Shown here piece after piece: positions 23,646 to 34,760 of a stretch of 64,000 nucleotides of DNA (the first letter of the stretch is position 1; each line of letters begins with the position of its first letter). Below the pieces are notes generated by a model. The model searched no databases. It saw only the letters and a program-made list of their open reading frames with translations, and had not been told where the DNA came from. Position numbers and translations under genes: made by a program. The stretch lies in assembly GCA_032622095.1 (NCBI GenBank), contig CP136062.1, forward strand, positions 56,279,849-56,343,848, written 5' to 3'. Source of the stretch: Siphonodentalium dalli. Taxonomy: Eukaryota; Mollusca; Scaphopoda; Gadilida; Siphonodentaliidae.

Positions 23646-23739
23646 TATATACATCATTCTAGGTAATCTCTATATGATGTACGGGTAGTACAATGTCATA
23701 ATTTGTCATTCGTTATATTAGATTAGTGATATGAAACAT

Positions 23740-24080
23740 TCCGGCAAGGAGAGCAAATAGAAATGGAGAATAATCTTGCTCAAAGTAGTTATTTTAACAA
23801 ATATTAATCCAAATTTACAACACACACCATCATTCTTATATATTAATTAAAATGTAATGACACTAGATGGCGACATTGTTTGCATTAGATTATCACCGAT
23901 AGTTGCGTCCCAAATCGAGATGTAAATATTTACAGTTGGGATTTGTTCAGACGATGTTTTCTATGGAGTGGTATGATTGATTACTTTGAAATTTTCGGCG
24001 ATGTTAGTAAAATGCTACATTCCCCAGGTTGGCATAGAGCCTGAGAACTAACTTATAAGTTTATCGTACTCAAACAAGTC
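23740..24080 (+). repeat. Diverged third copy of the 4970-5270 segment
   Basis: Blocks such as aaatagaaatgg, cattcttatatattaattaa, gttttctatggagtggta and gatgttagtaaaatgctaca occur in the same order as at 4970-5270 (and inverted at 52150-52410). As there, it lies next to a TA-flanked MITE, so this is an older dispersed copy. Confidence 0.7.
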
Positions 24081-24480
24081 CATAATATGTCTTTAAATTA
24101 GTTTATATCCATTACAAAGTTCTCGTTACATTTTCTGGACCTGGGAAGGTATAATAACCCATGCTTACTCTGCCAGTCTGTGGGCAGAAAAAAAATAATA
24201 AATAAATAAATATATAATACCCTCCCCCCTTGCATTGATTTTTTAAAAAAATGCCTGAGAATCAAATATCCTCTTTCATTTTTTTTTTGGCCTAAAAGCA
24301 TAGTTGGATTAGCAATTATTTTTCTCAGGAAATAAAAGCTGCCCTTCAAGATGATTGTTTTTCTAATAAATTTCCTATTTACACAGTGATTTACATTTAA
24401 TTTTGCTATTGGAAAGAAAACCGCGATTTCACTCCTTGCTCGTGTTAGATCAGGTCCCAATTCAAGGAAGGGTTAATGAA

Positions 24481-24962
24481 GCTGAAATGGTCATTGTCAC
24501 CCCCTTTCGTTCAGTTGGGTACCCAGCTTTTTAAAACTTTCAGTTGGGTACCCAGCTTTTTAAAACTTTCAGTTGGGTACCCAGCTTTTTAAAACTTTCA
24601 GTTGGGTACCCAGCTTTTTAAAACTTTCAGTTGGGTACCTAGCTTTTGTAACATTTACATTTGGGTACCCAGCTTTGTTAAAACAGACTGCAGTACCTAT
24701 ATGTCCTACGTCTACAATTCTTCTCTGCTATTATTTTCAAGCATTGTGACAAATATATATCATATAAACAATTAAAATCACAAATTTAGAAGGTTCATTT
24801 CGCAATCAACTGACGTCGATCACTAATTAAATCACGCTCGGTGTGATTTCATAAAGCTGGGTACCCAAATGTAAATTTTACAAAAGCTGGGTACCCAACT
24901 GAAAATTTTAAAAAGCTGGGTACGCAACTGAACGAAATGGGGTGACAGTGACCATTTCAGCG
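24481..24962. mobile_element. Foldback element with minisatellite arms
   Basis: Inverted ends gctgaaatggtca...tgaccatttcagc with TTAATGAA at 24473-24480 and 24963-24970. The arms contain tandem units of about 31 bp (cagttgggtacccagctttt): about six units on the left, three on the right. The 7-8-bp duplication suggests hAT. No coding content. Confidence 0.8.
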
Positions 24963-25563
24963 TTAATGAATGGCCCATTGCGGCTCCACACAAATTCTTT
25001 TATTGCTATTTCAGATTAACATGGTGAGAAATTTGGATTTTGTTTTTTAGATAGACTTTAAAGAGACTCAAGGCATTCGCAGTGGGTAAGTGTGCTAAAA
25101 ATACAAGACTGTAAAACATCACCACAAAAGGGGACCCAAGGCACTCACAGTAAGTAACTGTGCAAAATATATAAAGGTATGTAAAAATTATTGTATTCAT
25201 TAGAGATAGCATGCAACCATTTTAATGCATTCAATCTGTAAGAAAAGGTATTAGTCAGTACAAAGTAATTGAAATACATTTTTTTATCAAACAAGAGTGG
25301 AATTGAGTTGGAACAAATCTGTTTCCCAGTTCAGATTTCTGATTCATCACTAATTGGTAACTATGTTCACACATTTGTTAAGCATGTGGTGGTTTGTGAC
25401 TGCAATCGCAGTAAAAATATTGTCAGTCATACTGATTGGGTGATTTTTTCTAAGAATTAAAGGCATGGATAGCCTTTGCAGTGGGTATGCTGTTAAAATA
25501 GTCACAGCCATTAAAATGCTATAAACAGAAAGAATATTAAATTATAGACATGTTTTGTAAATA

Positions 25564-25663
25564 TTATTGTCAAGTTCACAGGCTGTGTTATGTAAACAAT
25601 AGCCAATTTCGGTAATGTTTTTGGCTTTTGTTTACATAACACAGCCTGTGAACTTGACAATAA
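25564..25663. repeat. Perfect 36-bp inverted repeat (hairpin)
   Basis: TTATTGTCAAGTTCACAGGC and the following 16 bases at 25564-25599 are exactly complementary to 25628-25663, and pairing continues inwards (agccaa/ttggct). The spacer is about 28 bp. Exactness suggests recent origin. It could be a foldback transposon or encode a small hairpin RNA. Confidence 0.8.
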
Positions 25664-26274
25664 CATTACTTACGAGATATTTATGATTGGTATAAGAACA
25701 AAATATGTTTATATTTGAAAAAAAATTCTGTTTATGGCGGTTTTGATGAATGTGAATATTTTTAACAGCAATACCCAACGCAAACGCTTACCGTATCTTT
25801 AAATCAATTGGAACCTATCAACTAACATTTTACGGACATCTGCTCAGCATCTGTCAGCATTCAACATGAACCATATCGTGTTTGTTTGCGGTGATAGAGA
25901 GATCGTGGAATAACAGATCGAACATGACACTATGGAAATCACCACACAGCGGAATGCATTTGATATTGTTATGAAGAAATAAATATATATGATCTGTAAC
26001 TTTGAATCTGAGTTTCTTGTTTCTATATTCCATGGGTTGACCACCTTGAGACTAAGAAGTCTATAATGTGGGCTCATATGAAGTATTATACACATATAAT
26101 GACATTGTTAAAAATATAGAAAAATAAAAATATTTAATAAAAAAAAAAGTTTTGCCTGCCTACCGTCCCTATTTTTTCCCAGCTCGTTAGCGGAAACAAA
26201 GGTTTTTTTTTTTTAGGACTTATCAAAGGGTCAAGAGAGGAATCTTGAAAGCTGTGACAATATGTCTTCAGTAC

Positions 26275-26395
26275 CTGTTGACAGATCCTTGGAACATGTT
26301 CTGGGCATGAGCTCTCCCATAGGACAGGTTGTCATATCGACCAGGTCCCATGCCTGGAGACTGGTGCTGATTTGGTCTGTTTCTTTGTCTATCAC
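26275..26395 (-). CDS. RRM gene exon (Gln/Gly/Arg-rich linker)
   Basis: The acceptor gttactcag precedes 26395 and the donor gtactg follows 26275. It enters in phase 1 and leaves in phase 2. Incoming phase fits direct splicing from exon 40566-40608 (TTT G + GT); outgoing phase fits exon 22416-22783 (AG + A). It encodes DRQRNRPNQHQSPGMGPGRY and then a segment with YGRAHAQNMFQGSVN. Composition is polar and disordered, with no domain I recognise. The intron side of the acceptor carries two further decayed copies of the junction (to about 26600). Confidence 0.8.
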
Positions 26396-26604
26396 CTGAG
26401 TAACATGCAGTTAACAGAGAAACATGAATCAATCAATTTATTTGGATCAGTCTGTTTGTTGGTGTATTCACCCAATTAATATGTACATGTAGTTAACAGA
26501 GAAGCATGATTCAATCAATTTATCATTCTGGATCGTTCTGTTTCTTTGTCTATCAACCGATTAATTTGCAGTTACCAAATAAACATGAATCAAACAATTT
26601 ATTC
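26371..26604 (-). repeat. ~75-bp tandem repeats duplicating a 3' splice junction
   Basis: Three units, each containing on the minus strand gatagacaaagaaacaga (start of exon 26275-26395 in the first unit) preceded by ttctctgttaactgcatg-like intron sequence. Only the first unit keeps the CAG acceptor followed by an open exon. Confidence 0.8.
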
Positions 26605-26639
26605 AAAGCATTATGATGAACTCTTTATCCACATTTCAT

Positions 26640-26880
26640 CGAGGCCTGAATTCAAAAAAGGTCCCCAGAGGGTGAATCACAGTGGGCTAGCATCACTAAA
26701 TTCACCATCTGGGGACCTCATTCTGCATGGCCTCATTTGCTGTGGAGACAAAGACTCAGAATGAAGTTCCCAAATAGTGAATATTGTGATGTACACCCAT
26801 TGGGAACCTCGATTATGCAATGTGTCATCTGCCAATTTGGGGATATAGAGAACATAAACTAAATGAAAGTGTCAATGACA
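26640..26880. mobile_element. hAT-type palindromic MITE, composite fragment
   Basis: Contains the ccccagagggtgaatcac...ttcaccatctggggacc palindrome and then the middle block with gggaacctcgattatgcaat and tatagagaacataaac, as in the copies at 3542-3959 and 52601-52860. Confidence 0.65.
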
Positions 26881-27019
26881 CTGTAGCTCAACTTAGGTAG
26901 GGGAATAATTTAATGGTTGACAGTAAATGGAGGAATAGGAAAGGTGCTAATTGAAATGTCTAAGTAAGACTAGATGAACATGTGAATATCAACATTCACG
27001 ACAGGTTTCATAATGATCA

Positions 27020-28690
27020 GATCAGGGATGTGGTGATTATAGTGTGCCAAAGGATTTATTGATGCAAAGAGTAAATTCTAAAATGGCCACCGGCAGCCAT
27101 GTTTTTTCCCAAATTACCCCAAAATGACCTGTTACCATCTACAGCCTTTACAAATCTCATAATGATCTGATCAAAGGTACGACCTGTAGCCCGCGCCAAA
27201 GGATTTAGTCATGCAAAGAGTAAAATCCAAGATGGCTGCTGGCGGCCATGTTTTTTGGCCGAACGACCCCAAAATCACTCGTTCCCATCTACATGTCATT
27301 GTTAACATCCATAACAAATTTCATGAAGTTCTGACCAAAGCTACAACCTGTAGCCCGCGCCAAAGAATTTAGTCATGCAAAGAGTAAAATCAAAGATGGC
27401 TGCTGGCGGCCATGTTTTTTGGCTCAACGACCCCAAAATCACTCGTTTCCATCTACATGTCAATATTAACATCCATGACAAATTTCATGATGATCAGACG
27501 AACAGCACGACCTGTAGCCCGCGCCAATGGATTGAATTTTGAAATCCAAGATGGCCGCCAGCGGCCATGTTTTTTGGCCAGATGACCCCAAAATGACTCG
27601 TTCCCATCTACATGTCAATGTCAACATTCATGACAAATTTCATAAAGATCAGATCAAAGGTATGACCTGTATCCCGCGCCAAAGGATTTAGTCATGCAAA
27701 GAGTAAAATCCAAGATGGCTGCTGGCGGCCATGTTTTCTAGACGAATGACCCCAAAATAACTCGTTCCCATCTACATATCATTGTCAACATCCATGACAA
27801 ATTTCATGAAGTTCCGACCAAAACTACGACCTGTAGCCCGCGCCAAAGGATTTAGTAATGCAAAGAGTAAAATCCAAGATGGCTGCCGACGGCCATGTTT
27901 TTTGGCCAAACGACCCCAAAATGACTCGTTCCCATCTACATGTCAATATTAACATCCATGACAAATTTCATGATGATCAGACGAACAGTACGACCTGTAG
28001 CCCGCACCAATGGATTGAATTTTGAAATCCAAGATGGCCGCCAGCGGCCATGTTTTTTGGCCAGATGACCCCAAAATGACTCGTTCCCATCTACATGTCA
28101 ATGTCAACATTCATGACAAATTTCATAAAGATCAGATCAAAGGTATGACCTGTATCCCGCGCCAAAGGATTTAGTCATGCAAAGAGTAAAATCAAAGATG
28201 GCTGCTGGCGGCCATGTTTTCTAGACGAATGACCCCAAAATAACTCGTTCCCATCTACATATCATTGTCAACATCCATGACAAATTTCATGAAGTTCCGA
28301 CCAAAACTACGACCTGTAGCCCGCGCCAAAGGATTTAGTAATGCAAAGAGTAAAATCCAAGATGGCTGCCGACGGCCATGTTTTTTGGCCAAACGACCCC
28401 AAAATGACTCGTTCCCATTTACATGTCAATATTAACATCCATGACAAATTTCATGATGATCAGACGAACAGTACGACCTGTAGCCCGCACCAATGGATTG
28501 AATTTTGAAATCCAAGATGGCCACCAGCGGCCATGTTTTTTGGCCGAATGACCCCAAAATGACTCGTTCCCATCTACATATCAATGTCAACATTCATGAC
28601 AAATTTCATAAAGATCAGACCAAAGGTACGACCTGTAGCCCTCGCCAAAGGAAATTGTTGACGGACACACGGACGACGGACGCCAAACCA
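27020..28690. repeat. ~161-bp satellite with 483-bp higher-order period
   Basis: About ten monomers, each with gaccccaaaatgactcgttc, catgacaaatttcatgaag, gacctgtagcccgcgccaa and atccaagatggctgc. Three-monomer blocks starting at 27541, 28024 and 28507 are nearly identical, giving a 483-bp higher-order unit. The array ends in a gacggacacacggacgacgg tail at about 28660. Open frames within it are by-products of the repeat. Confidence 0.9.
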
Positions 28691-28751
28691 TGGCAATAGC
28701 TCAAACTTACAAAGTTCAGCTAAAAATGTAATAGATAATAAAAAAACTTTC

Positions 28752-28880
28752 CAGAAAAGATGAGGCCTAAGCAGAATGAGGTCCCCAGAGGGTGAATTTA
28801 GTAATGCTGACCCGCTGTGTGGGATAGTGTCACTAAATGCTCCCTCTGCGGACCTCATTCTTCAAATGCCAGACATGATA
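28752..28880. mobile_element. hAT-type palindromic MITE
   Basis: Palindrome around gagggtgaatttagtaatgc, with gcagaatgaggtcccc on one side and ggacctcattcttcaaatgc on the other. Confidence 0.65.
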
Positions 28881-28978
28881 TAATCAGGCATGATTCTGAT
28901 GAAGTGTATATGTATCTCGGTTCCATCCCCATGTTATGGTTGAATGTTTTCTCCATTATAAATTATACTCTATCAGAG

Positions 28979-29131
28979 CAAGCCTGCAAATAGTAAGTCT
29001 GTCATTTGCGGAATGAGGTCCCCAGAGGGTGAATTTAGTGATGCTTTCCCCCGCACAGCAGGCTAGCATCACCAAATTCATCCTCTGGCGACATCATTCT
29101 GCAAATGACAGACACGCTATTTGCAGGCTTG
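28979..29131. mobile_element. hAT-type palindromic MITE (type copy)
   Basis: Ends CAAGCCTGCAAATAG and its complement, with TATCAGAG duplicated exactly at 28971-28978 and 29132-29139. This confirms the 8-bp duplication for this family. Confidence 0.85.
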
Positions 29132-29226
29132 TATCAGAGCGAGATATCTCATCAAGACAACTTAGAAAGTATCTTGTTCGGTAAGGTTACAAACATATGT
29201 CCAGTTAACACTTTCTTTCTTTACTC

Positions 29227-29471
29227 ATTGATGTTCAGATAATAGTTCAACAAATGGCCATAGGAAAGTTCAGATATTAAATTCAAGAAATGGCCATAGC
29301 AAAGTTCAGATATTAAGTTCAACAAATGACCATAGGACAGTTCAGATATTAAGTTCAACAAATGGCCATTGGAAAGTTCAGATATTAAATTCAACAAATG
29401 GCAATAGCAAAGTTCAGATATTAAGTTCAACAAATGACCATAGGAAAGTTCAGATATTAAGTTCAACAAAT
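29227..29471. repeat. 36-bp minisatellite, left part
   Basis: About seven contiguous units of the form aaatggccataggaaagttc + agatattaagttcaac. There are no spacers, so this is not a CRISPR. The array is interrupted at 29471 by the transposon and resumes, same orientation and register, at 34817. Confidence 0.9.
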
Positions 29472-29517
29472 TAGTCCAGGAGATCGGGAGGTAGTGTTGC
29501 TCATATTGACGGACAAG
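29472..29517. repeat. Left terminal inverted repeat of the Academ-type element
   Basis: TAGTCCAGGAGATCG, a 10-bp non-matching spacer, then ttgctcatattgacggacaa g (29497-29517). Pairs with 34761-34816. Confidence 0.85.
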
Positions 29518-29815
29518 CTGCGACCATGTTATTTTTAATGTTTTAGGTATGGTAATGAAGAAAAATCATGATAGCAAGAAAAAATTTGTAGCCTTCATTG
29601 TTTTTTTTCGATTTTTTGGGCATTTTCCCGAATTTCCGCACTTCAAAATATTTCAAATTATTTAGGTGATCATAATTCTTAATTTACCGGTACATGTTAA
29701 TTACTACCGGTAATTAATAAATATATATATATCTGTTTGTGTTTATATGTCTTATTCGTATTATATGTCTTATTCTATGTATGGTGCATTGAGATAGGTA
29801 TTATATTAGCATATA

Positions 29816-30100
29816 TTAATAATCCATCTCGTCGTCAGACTCTGGTGTTTCATTTGAAAGCTGTTTATTTTCGCATACAAGTAACGTGCATGCATCCGTG
29901 CATCTTAACCCATTGTCAATGCAGACACATTTACCAGTCAAACATTTCTTCTTGCACGAACATGACAACAATTCCAGAACTTCATCTGCGGCTGGTCGAC
30001 ATGTCCCCCATCTGATGACTAAAACATTATTATCGAATGTCCAGCCATGACCCTCTGGAGAAACCGTCAATGGAGTCGACTCCAAAGCCAATCTCCAGAT
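29816..30100 (-). pseudogene. Transposon protein, C-terminal Cys8 cluster
   Basis: The frame is RLALESTPLTVSPEGHGW, a short linker, then SCSCKKKCLTGKCVCIDNG, CTDACTLLVC and an acidic end (ESDDEMDY) before the stop. Eight cysteines (C-x-C-x3-C-x4-C-x-C-x6-C-x3-C-x4-C) match the CXC/Cys8 pattern, also seen in TSO1/tesmin DNA-binding domains. Together with the upstream XPG-like motifs this is the combination used to define Academ. In an intact element this would be the protein's C terminus, probably binding DNA. Confidence 0.8.
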
Positions 30101-30750
30101 TCGAGATTCGAGCTTGGTAATTAGCTCGTAATGTATGTTGCATTAAGCTGTTCTGACAAGGTGGCAATGACTCTCCATCGATTGCACCCCCTTTGCTACA
30201 ATACATTTTGTATCTAACAGCATTCACACATGTTTCCTTGTGACCGTATAGCTGGCATACAAATTCTTCAAGGGAGTTCAACAAATCTACTGACAGTGTA
30301 TAATCAGAGCCCAGTACACTAAAGAGACTGACACAAGAGCTCTTTGCCATCAGTAACTTGACAGCTTTCACCTTTCCCTTTGACGCAAAGCAACTAACAG
30401 TATCACATCCCGTGAATGCATGTAAACCTATCAGTGCTGAGCAGAAAGTGTCTACATCATTCACACCATTTTCGATTAATTTCTGCTTTATGGTGCCAAT
30501 ACATATCAGTCTTGCCTTATTTTTTGCACCGGTTTTGATGAAAAGATTCCCAGGTATATATTGGGACAAACCAATACATAAACATACAACATCCGTATCG
30601 GGTGTCACAATCACGGATCCAGAATGGCCCGAAGTTACAATTGCATGTTTTGCATGCAATAGCAGCCTTGTGTCCGCTTCTTCGTGCGTTGACGCCAACT
30701 CTGCAATGCAACCAGAAGATGTAGATGTAAGTTTATAACAACACTGATCA
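30030..30750 (-). pseudogene. Transposon protein, XPG/FEN-like nuclease domain
   Basis: Acidic motifs appear in the order and rough spacing seen in flap-endonuclease (PIN-like) folds. From the Met at 30698: EEAD at residues 6-9, TPDTDV with Asp34 and Asp36, and FTGCDT with Asp99. In FEN1/XPG these positions (EAEA, T.D.D, GSDY) hold two metal ions that cut branched DNA. The hydrophobic strands before Asp34 (SVIV) and before Asp99 (ALIGLHAF) support the fold. The tail leads towards NYQA, where a 7-bp duplication throws the frame; the next segment continues in 29816-30100. Confidence 0.75.
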
Positions 30751-30754
30751 AAAC

Positions 30755-31232
30755 CTACAAACAGAACGAAAGTTCACCAAAGGTCAATCCCGAAGCTTGA
30801 AACTTCTGAATAACAGCCATTCCATCAACTATGGTGGCAACGTCAGATGGGAACTTGTCAACAGGAGTGGTATCTTTCTCCAGAAAATGTAAAAGTGATG
30901 CCTTATTTGTTTTCTTTAATTCACCATAAGGACCAGCCAAAGCCCATGGATATGGTCCAAGTGGGTAACGGAACACATTCCGAAGATCCAAATTGCGACT
31001 CTGGCTGATTAGAGAGATTCCGATCTGCTTTCATAGACACAACCTTTCCTTTGACGTTTATGTTTACTGATTTTTTCAATGTAGTAAACGTTCCCAGTTT
31101 AAGATTTTTGATGGGTTCAAAGAAGTTAACATGATCATGATCCTCTGAAACATCGCTGAGTCGTTCACTTACAAAGTGATTCATTGCATTTTGTCCTTGC
31201 GCTTTTGCCCCAGTGAGATCATCGGTTAGCTG
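30755..31232 (-). pseudogene. Transposon protein, linker before the nuclease domain
   Basis: In frame with the core after the TAA, it runs to about 31012 (VVSMKADRNL). The frame then shifts by one or two bases and continues as LDLRNVFRYPLGPYPWALAG and then FPSDVATIVDGMAVIQKF to TFGELSF. The open frame stops at 30755. The next recognisable residues (CYKLTSTSSG, from about 30750) belong much further along the protein, so an internal deletion is inferred here. Confidence 0.7.
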
Positions 31233-32895
31233 TTAAGTTGCACACATTCCGGTGGATATACTCACTAAATCCATCTCAGAAAACGGGTCAATGAAAGTTG
31301 AGTTTAAGACATCCATAATCTGAGAAACATCAGAATCGTCTTTCTTTATACGTGATTGCGATAGATCATGATGAATATTTTCAGAACAGTCATAATCAAT
31401 AGAATCATGTAGACATCGTCTAAGTGAGGCCCTATGAGTTGCGTTCAGTACCCATCGTTGTAAAACATTGTGCTTCGTGCTGAACCCTGTTGTACCACCA
31501 GGGGTTTTAGTATCACGGTTGATGGTATTCTCGATCATTTTGTCTGGTTCATTTCGTCCAAAACTCTTATTGTTTAATTGAATTGTAAAATTACCTTTGA
31601 TAAATTCTTGGTATATACCAGCATGAGTTGAACGCAAATTGGTCATCTCCCCAAGGTAAGACGTCAAATATCGGGAATAATTAAAATTGCCATATGCAAA
31701 TGTCCATGGTATTATTTTCCAGACACAGTCAAGATATATATGCCATAATCCTTTGCGCACAGAAACAATCGTGTTTAGGAGAAGCTCTACCATTTCCATG
31801 TAACTCTTCCAGAAGTGAGCCAGGTCTCCAGAAATGTCTTCATTTCTATATTTGTCCAGTATGGCAAATACTTCTTTAATGACAGAGTTCCCCTTTACTT
31901 TGGTAAATGTCTCCTCATTCAAGTTTTCTGACAAATGGCACAGGTCAACTTTTGCCTTATCGAACAGCACAACTTCTTCTTGATATTTACTAATTTTCTC
32001 ATGAGCCTTGGAAATGAGGTTTCTATGTAACGCTTCTAGCATCAGTTTATGCGCTCGGACGGCTCGATTGTACATTTTGCCACTTAAAGCACGGTCGACT
32101 GACCCTTCTGCTAGAACACCACTCTGAACCAAAACATCACGCAAACCGGCATCGCAAAATCTTTTGCCAATGATACCGAGGAACATCATAAGCATGTGAA
32201 AAGTTCCCAACATGATGACAATGCCAGAAAAACGCTCAGAGAATTTCCACTTCAGTTCCATTGCCTTGGCGTAAATGGCTTGATCAAATACACAAACAAT
32301 GCTTCCGAGTTTCAACTTGTCTTTAACAATTAATACCCTGGTTAGAATCTCATATACAGTTGATAATTCAGTTGCTGGTGCATCGATACAGTCAAGATAC
32401 CCAACAGAATTAGCATTAACTGTCTGGTTGCTCAATATACGTATGTTGAAACCAGTCCAACTGGGGACAATCTGTGGTTGCATAAAATATCGACACAATG
32501 ACCAAACCTTGTTCAAAAACATATTGTGCTCGTATTCAGATAAATATGTAGTGTTCTCGTCATCTGCAAACTTTAAAACTCCTGGCCCATCACGTTTTCC
32601 ACCGACGTACTGATCGGGTATCAAACCAGGAAGTCCCTCGAATGAGCGTCTACATCTTTTTGATTTAGGTGCATTCAGAGTCAGCTTAGACATATTCGCC
32701 TCAGACGACTGTTGGGCTACTGCACTCTGGGCAATTATTCCATTGACTTTATGTGATGTTCCACTTCCTGATAATGTCTCTTCATTTCTATCAATGTTGT
32801 CAAAAACTAATATGGTGTGAGCTCCTTCAACAATCCCCTCAGGAAATACGACTCCATCAGTTCGTTGTTGGTCAATGATACTATATGCATTCTCA
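31233..32895 (-). pseudogene. Transposon protein, central transposase-like core
   Basis: The longest open segment. The 486-codon frame starts at a Met at 32693, but the same frame is open and similar in character upstream to about 32895 (GVVFPEGIVEGAHTILVFD), so that Met is internal. Hallmarks are LGSIVCVFDQAIYAKAMELK, then IVIMLGTFHMLMMFLG and GKMYNRAVRAHKLMLEAL. Alternating hydrophobic strands with a conserved Asp (VFDQ) and a later FH pair look like a divergent RNase H-fold transposase core, but I cannot assign the catalytic triad from one copy. It ends at an in-frame TAA (31233-31235) after SISTGMCAT. Downstream in the same frame it continues with LTDDLTGAKAQGQNAMNHFV, so the stop is a point mutation. 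Confidence 0.75.
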
Positions 32896-34064
32896 GTTTC
32901 GGGTATAGAACACTTTTTGGCGTTTTCACCCGGCCATTGCTAACATTGTATATCAGATCTTGAGCAAGAGACATTTTTAAAACCTGTTTCTTTTTGCTAA
33001 GATTGACTTCATTCTTAGCTACCAGAAGGACATTAAAAAAAATTGATACATGGTGCCCAATGTTCGAATTGTCCCAAACTAGGTTGTGCTCCTGCGGTGG
33101 CCATGGTATCGTATCGGCCATGTGTTCTATCTCATTCCGAAGTATTGTTGCACATCTTGAAATGCATGTATCGTCTTTCTTTTCGGATTCAAATTCATTT
33201 AACAAACGCCGCTTTTTAATGAAGGTTGTGAGTAGATCATCAACCGACAAACATTCCGGATAGATATACAGTCGACTATCAACATTAATAAATTTGATTT
33301 CTGTCTTTACTATTTCTATTTTGCGTCGCAGGTTTTTCTTTGCTGCTACTAACTTTGCTTTTCCGTTAACACATTCACTGTCCATTTCCGCCTCAAGAAT
33401 ATCATACAGACATCCAAATTCAAGAATACCTGGATTCTGGATAAGAGTGTCGATTTTCTTAAATATACCATTGTATTCATCGTCCTGTCTTTCTGGTTTT
33501 ATATTAGCATGGCGTGTATAGTCTCTGTAGCAACTATGGTGATACCTAGCTTCTTTGGCAATCAGTTCATCAGAACACACAGCCGAAATTTCAGGATCGT
33601 TCCGCATAAAAGCAGCCGTCCTTACTTTTCATCTGCCCTTAGCTCAATGCAAAGCCTTAAATTTTCACGAGTGTGCGAACGCTTAATAAACTTGGTGTCC
33701 TTACAGAAAACACATATACTGGGAGTTTATCACACTCCCGTCTAACAGCGGTCGCTGTCACTGTTCTAAAACCTTGTCTTCTAACTTCCTCGTGATCATT
33801 ATTGGTGTTTTTTCTTAATATATCTAAATCGCGCTTCATTGTGAATAATTGTCTGCATTTGCGATGATAGCTCACATTTTCAGGAATTGAATCATCAGCA
33901 ATTGAGTTATTTATGTCAACTATAACCTGGTTGTTACGAAGTATCGCAGCTTCAACAAGTGCATCCCATGACTGTCTGTCCTGGGGTCTAACTAGATCAC
34001 TGCCATCATCCAGACATGATGTCCATATGATAATACAATCATCCATCGTCACCCAGTAGTTCAA
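32807..34064 (-). pseudogene. Transposon protein, N-terminal region
   Basis: The first frame (33657-34064) has SWDALVEAAILRNNQVI then YHRKCRQLFTMKRDLDIL. A short shifted stretch (about 33625-33720) supplies CVFC and a Leu/Arg helix. The next frame (32807-33607) begins with KEARYHHSCYRDYTR. Repeated Cys/His pairs (YHRKC, CVFC, YHHSCY) suggest zinc-binding modules, a common way for transposases to bind DNA, but I assign no named domain. The frame then runs through a Lys/Glu-rich linker to GRVKTPKSVLYPK, where a deletion with frame change begins. Confidence 0.7.
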
Positions 34065-34760
34065 TTACAACTTAGTAATATGAAATTACAGTGAAAAATA
34101 TGATTTAGTATATAATATAATGCTAATAGCAAGGCGATCAACAATAGAAAGTTATTGTGTTCGAGCTTATAGGCCAAGGCATATGAACTGATTTTGCATA
34201 GCTCTCACACGTGCATATATGCGAGTTGAATAAAGAGCGTGTACTATAGTGCGTAATCAAATAAATAGCGTTATATCATAAAATGATAAATATTATATGC
34301 AATGACGCGCTATATCAATAGCATTACGGGTTTCCGTAGATCTGCCCGATGTAAATATATATAGCCATGGTTGTGTACTGTCGACTGGAATATTCAATCG
34401 GTATATATAATGTCAATTTGCGACGATATTGTATAATTTTACTCGAAATACTTTCTGAGATTTTGTTTTGAACCGCCAACACACCTATTTTAATTGTGCT
34501 AGGACATATTTATTGTATAATTATGGGTGATTTATCAGTAACTGAATCAACACGGGCCACTTAATTTCGGAGTTAGCTATTATCTCCCTTTATACGGAAG
34601 CCTGTAAACACTATGACGTCGCCGGTAAATTCTTTTATTTTCAGTCGTCGGGTAGGTCAATAAATACACGTTTTTCGACAATTAAGCTACAAATTCGCCA
34701 CTGCTATCACGGCTTTTCGTAATCTACATATATTTTACTACAAAATTAGACCGGATAGCA

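Larger units (their letters stand above)
29816..34064 (-). pseudogene. Broken intronless transposase gene of the Academ-type element
   Basis: Conserved-looking protein segments follow one another across at least four frameshifts, two internal deletions and one in-frame stop, with no splice signals needed. Breaks that I can place: shifts near 33720 and 33622; a deletion with shift near 32895; TAA at 31233-31235 with the same frame resuming; a shift near 31012; a deletion near 30760; and a shift from a 7-bp tandem duplication (gattcga twice, 30098-30111). Order from the N terminus: Cys/His-containing region, linker, transposase-like core, XPG/FEN-like domain, Cys8 cluster. Sequencing error could explain single-base breaks but not the deletions. 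Confidence 0.8.

Noticed and set aside
29227-29471. CRISPR-like 36-bp repeats (also 34817-35096)
   Set aside because: Units are contiguous with no spacers and lie in an intron of a eukaryotic gene; this is a minisatellite.
30358-30738. Plus-strand frames opposite the transposase (also 32994-33745)
   Set aside because: Antisense shadows of the minus-strand transposase gene with no independent features.
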